64,000 bases of DNA from positions 4,706,501 through 4,770,500 of the forward strand of contig NZ_CP021112.1 of assembly GCF_002119765.1 (NCBI RefSeq). The letters run 5' to 3'. The DNA is from Pseudorhodoplanes sinuspersici (GTDB taxonomy: Bacteria; Pseudomonadota; Alphaproteobacteria; Rhizobiales; Xanthobacteraceae). The notes under the pieces are model-generated. The model did not search any database and was not told where the DNA came from. It was given only the letters and a program-made list of their open reading frames with translations. Of this stretch, positions 61,952 to 64,000 are shown piece by piece. The position numbers were made by a program, and so were the translations under genes. The first letter of the stretch is position 1, and each line of letters starts with the position of its first letter.

Positions 61952-62220
61952 AGTGTATCTACCCAATTGCAGGTCGGTATGTAGTGCGATCACAAGTATC
62001 TCATTCAATGATTCTTGGTGCAAATTGCTATCTAGGTGTTAGCGAACTAGCGCTATCTGCTCCGGCGAATAGATGTGAAGTGCGCAACTATAGATTTCCC
62101 CTAACTGCTCATTATCGGATGCCGCCGCGGCGCAAACTCCACCCAAACTTATCCCCGCACGCCAAAACTGGATTATATCTCCTCTCATAAAGCGCAGCCG
62201 TCTCATGAACGTTTGCGCCG

Positions 62221-62413
62221 ATGGAGCGCCGGGAGGCGCAGCCCCTTCGCGCCAGAAGGGGCGCGCGCCTCGCGGGCGGGTCTCGCAACCCCGCCCGGGT
62301 GAGGTTTGCTGACGAGAGCAGACTTGCGGCGCGCGGACGGACCCTCGCAAGGTCCGTTAAAGGGCCTCGCAAGCCCTTGGCGCCTCCCGGCGCTCCATTC
62401 CTGCTTCGGCAGG
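62221..62413. repeat. Compound hairpin array with repeated CTCGCAA loops
   Basis: Perfect 19-base arms (62221-62239 and 62380-62398) enclose four hairpins. The first is GCCCCTTC/GAAGGGGC (62241-62262). The second is CGGGCGGG/CCCGCCCG (62273-62297). The third is ACGGACC/GGTCCGT (62337-62357). The fourth is AAGGGC/GCCCTT (62360-62378). The last three share the loop sequence CTCGCAA. A CCTGC-TTCG-GCAGG hairpin follows at 62400-62413. The stretch 61952-62520 has no other supportable feature. It is likely a mobile palindromic repeat or a structured RNA. Confidence 0.75.
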
Positions 62414-62520
62414 GAAGGAAAATGGGAAAAGACGTGGCCCGCGTCTTAAAACAACAGGGCCGGCGCAGCGTTGACTGAAAGCGATTGCCCAGGCGGAATG
62501 CCAAGACGCGGAGGAACATC

Positions 62521-62736
62521 ATGCAGGATCATATCTACAAGGTGGTCGAACTGGTGGGCTCGTCGGACAGCAGCATCGAGGATGCCATCAATGCCGCAAT
62601 CGCACGCGCTCACGGCACGCTCCGTCATCTGCGCTGGTTCGAGGTGGTGGAGACACGGGGCCATATCGAGAACGGCAAGGTGGCTCACTATCAGGTCAGG
62701 CTGAAAGTGGGTTTCACCATGGAAGATGCCGGATAG
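62521..62736 (+). CDS. Dodecin family flavoprotein
   Basis: Dodecins are dodecameric flavin-binding and storage proteins. The 71-residue product begins [20 protein letters not shown] and has the conserved [20 protein letters not shown] segment with the flavin-stacking Trp. It ends with [24 protein letters not shown] lies just before ATG 62521, which decides the start over an ATG at 62485. It precedes lipA, 166 bases apart. Confidence 0.9.
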   Translation: MQDHIYKVVELVGSSDSSIEDAINAAIARAHGTLRHLRWFEVVETRGHIENGKVAHYQVRLKVGFTMEDAG

Positions 62737-62902
62737 AACGCGGCAAGCCTCCGGCTACGCCCCGTCGCGATGTGATATTTCGATCACGCGCGCTGCGGCG
62801 AAGGATTCCAATCTGGCGTGTTTTCGCCGCCTTGCGGTTGCCCTGCAGAATCCGTAAGTAACGACCTTAAGTGCTTGATGCAGCATCCCGTTTGGGGCAC
62901 CC

Positions 62903-63859
62903 GTGACCGTCATCATCGATACCATTTCCCGGCCAAGGCCGCGGCACCCGGAAAAGGCCGGCCGGCCCGACAGCCCGCTGCTGCGCAAGCCGGACTGGAT
63001 CCGGGTCAAGGCCCCGGTGTCGCGGGGCTATAACGCCACGCAGGCGATCGTGCGGGAAAACAAACTGGTCACGGTCTGCGAGGAGGCCGGCTGCCCGAAT
63101 ATCGGCGAGTGCTGGGAGAAGAAGCACGCCACCTTCATGATCATGGGCGACACCTGCACGCGCGCCTGTGCCTTCTGCAACGTCAAGACGGGACTGCCCG
63201 GCGCACTCGATGCGGACGAGCCGGAGCATGTCGCCAGCGCCGTCGCGAAGCTCGGCCTGTCGCATGTGGTGATCACCTCGGTCGATCGCGATGATCTCGC
63301 TGATGGCGGCGCCGACCATTTCGCCCGCACCATCCGCGCCACCCGCGCGCAATGCCCAACGACCACCATCGAGATCCTGACGCCGGATTTCCTGCGCAAG
63401 CCCGGCGCACTGGAACATGTGGTCGCGGCAAAGCCCGACGTGTTCAACCACAATCTCGAAACCGTGCCGTCGAAATATCTCACCGTGCGACCGGGCGCGC
63501 GCTACTTCCATTCAATCCGGCTGTTGCAGCAGGTGAAGGAGCTCGATCCGACCATGTTCACCAAATCCGGCATCATGGTCGGCCTCGGCGAGGAGCGGAA
63601 CGAGGTGCTGCAATTGATGGACGATCTGCGCACTGCGGAGGTCGATTTCATCACCATCGGGCAATATCTGCAGCCGTCGCGCAAGCATCATCCGGTCGCG
63701 CGTTTCGTCACGCCGGATGAGTTCAAGTCCTACGAAGCGGTCGCCTATGCGAAAGGCTTCCTCATGGTGTCGTCATCACCGCTGACGCGCTCGTCGCACC
63801 ATGCGGGAGAGGATTTCGCGCGCATGAAGGCGGCGCGCGACGCGCAATCAAGCACCTGA
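62903..63859 (+). CDS. lipA: Lipoyl synthase
   Basis: LipA inserts two sulfurs into octanoyl groups on lipoyl domains, the cofactor of the PDH complex encoded upstream. Both iron-sulfur motifs are present: the auxiliary cluster in [12 protein letters not shown] and the radical-SAM CTRACAFC. The C-terminal [15 protein letters not shown] completes the family pattern. Starting at GTG 62903 it has 318 residues, a normal length. Confidence 0.97.
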   Translation: MTVIIDTISRPRPRHPEKAGRPDSPLLRKPDWIRVKAPVSRGYNATQAIVRENKLVTVCEEAGCPNIGECWEKKHATFMIMGDTCTRACAFCNVKTGLPGALDADEPEHVASAVAKLGLSHVVITSVDRDDLADGGADHFARTIRATRAQCPTTTIEILTPDFLRKPGALEHVVAAKPDVFNHNLETVPSKYLTVRPGARYFHSIRLLQQVKELDPTMFTKSGIMVGLGEERNEVLQLMDDLRTAEVDFITIGQYLQPSRKHHPVARFVTPDEFKSYEAVAYAKGFLMVSSSPLTRSSHHAGEDFARMKAARDAQSST

Positions 63860-63872
63860 GTGCGGGCGAGCG

Positions 63873-64000
63873 ATGCCCGAATTCTCCACCACCCGGCGTG
63901 TGCGCCACAATGCCTCCGACATGTTCGATCTGGTCGCGGATGTCGAAAGCTATCCGCAATTCGTGCCGCTCTGTAACGCGCTGAAGGTCAGAAGCCGAAA
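63873..64000 (+). CDS. COQ10/RatA family protein (5' part)
   Basis: The first 42 residues (MPEFSTTRRVRHNASDMFDL, then VADVESYPQFVPLCNALKV) match the START-fold coenzyme Q-binding COQ10/RatA family, thought to chaperone ubiquinone. The gene runs off the window. It begins 13 bases after the lipA stop, the usual neighbour in alphaproteobacteria. Confidence 0.85.
   Translation, partial: MPEFSTTRRVRHNASDMFDLVADVESYPQFVPLCNALKVRSR

Noticed and set aside
62221-62478. An 85-codon frame starting MERREAQPLRARRG on the plus strand
   Set aside because: It runs through the hairpin array; the Arg/Pro/Ala-rich sequence is dictated by the palindromes, so it is a repeat artefact.
56719-62520. An integrated prophage in the accessory block
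   Set aside because: Only one endolysin-like gene is present; no integrase, capsid, tail or packaging genes, and no att-like repeats flank the block.

Overview
The window is a gene-dense, GC-rich stretch of an alphaproteobacterial chromosome, most likely order Hyphomicrobiales (Rhizobiales) near Nitrobacteraceae/Xanthobacteraceae. This is inferred from gene order (dnaE, rpsB-tsf-pyrH-frr-uppS-cdsA-dxr-rseP-bamA-lpxD-fabZ-lpxA-lpxI-lpxB; trpE/trpGDC-moaC-moeA-lexA; pdhA-pdhB(lipoyl)-pdhC-lpd-lipA), a GTTC-N7-GTTC type SOS box, a glutaminyl-tRNA synthetase gene, and dispersed palindromes typical of that group. Nothing points to a plasmid or an intact phage. No rRNA, tRNA, CRISPR array or IS transposase was recognised.

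Layout. 1-460: an SOS-type promoter with two LexA-like boxes drives a 32-residue membrane peptide just upstream of dnaE. 460-18487: replication (dnaE), translation (rpsB, tsf, frr), UMP kinase, isoprenoid and phospholipid precursor enzymes, then outer-membrane assembly and lipid A genes in one long co-directional run. 18572-20086: a KAS III gene whose sequence recalls the Bacteroidota form, a cluster of nested palindromes, and a small GlsB-type membrane protein. 20728-26198: a secreted orphan protein, gltA, and gltX divergent from glnS. 26401-29474: comEC convergent with SOS-boxed lexA. 29514-39354: moeA, moaC, trpC, trpD and trpG, then a LysR/NmrA pair, then trpE and a PpiD-type chaperone. 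39525-48838: tpiA, secG, pyrG, a VOC protein with guanine deaminase, kdsA, an MFS exporter, queF and eno. 48886-56718: ftsB behind a candidate CtrA box, then the pyruvate dehydrogenase genes, interrupted by two orphan periplasmic binding proteins before lpd. 56719-62520: an accessory block (Imm11-like protein, membrane-anchored muramidase, orphan histidine kinase, small secreted proteins, two LprI-like secreted proteins, a hairpin array). 62521-64000: dodecin, lipA and the start of a COQ10/RatA gene.

How the parts fit together. The core genes cover DNA replication, protein synthesis, envelope building and central carbon metabolism, including the complete E1alpha/E1beta/E2/E3 set and the lipoyl synthase that supplies its cofactor. 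Accessory material sits at a few seams of otherwise recognisable gene strings: between trpE and trpG, between pyrG and kdsA, between pdhC and lpd, and between lpd and lipA. The most notable leads are the SOS-controlled micropeptide at the left edge, the peptidoglycan-related accessory block, and an array of hairpins sharing one heptaloop sequence upstream of dodecin.
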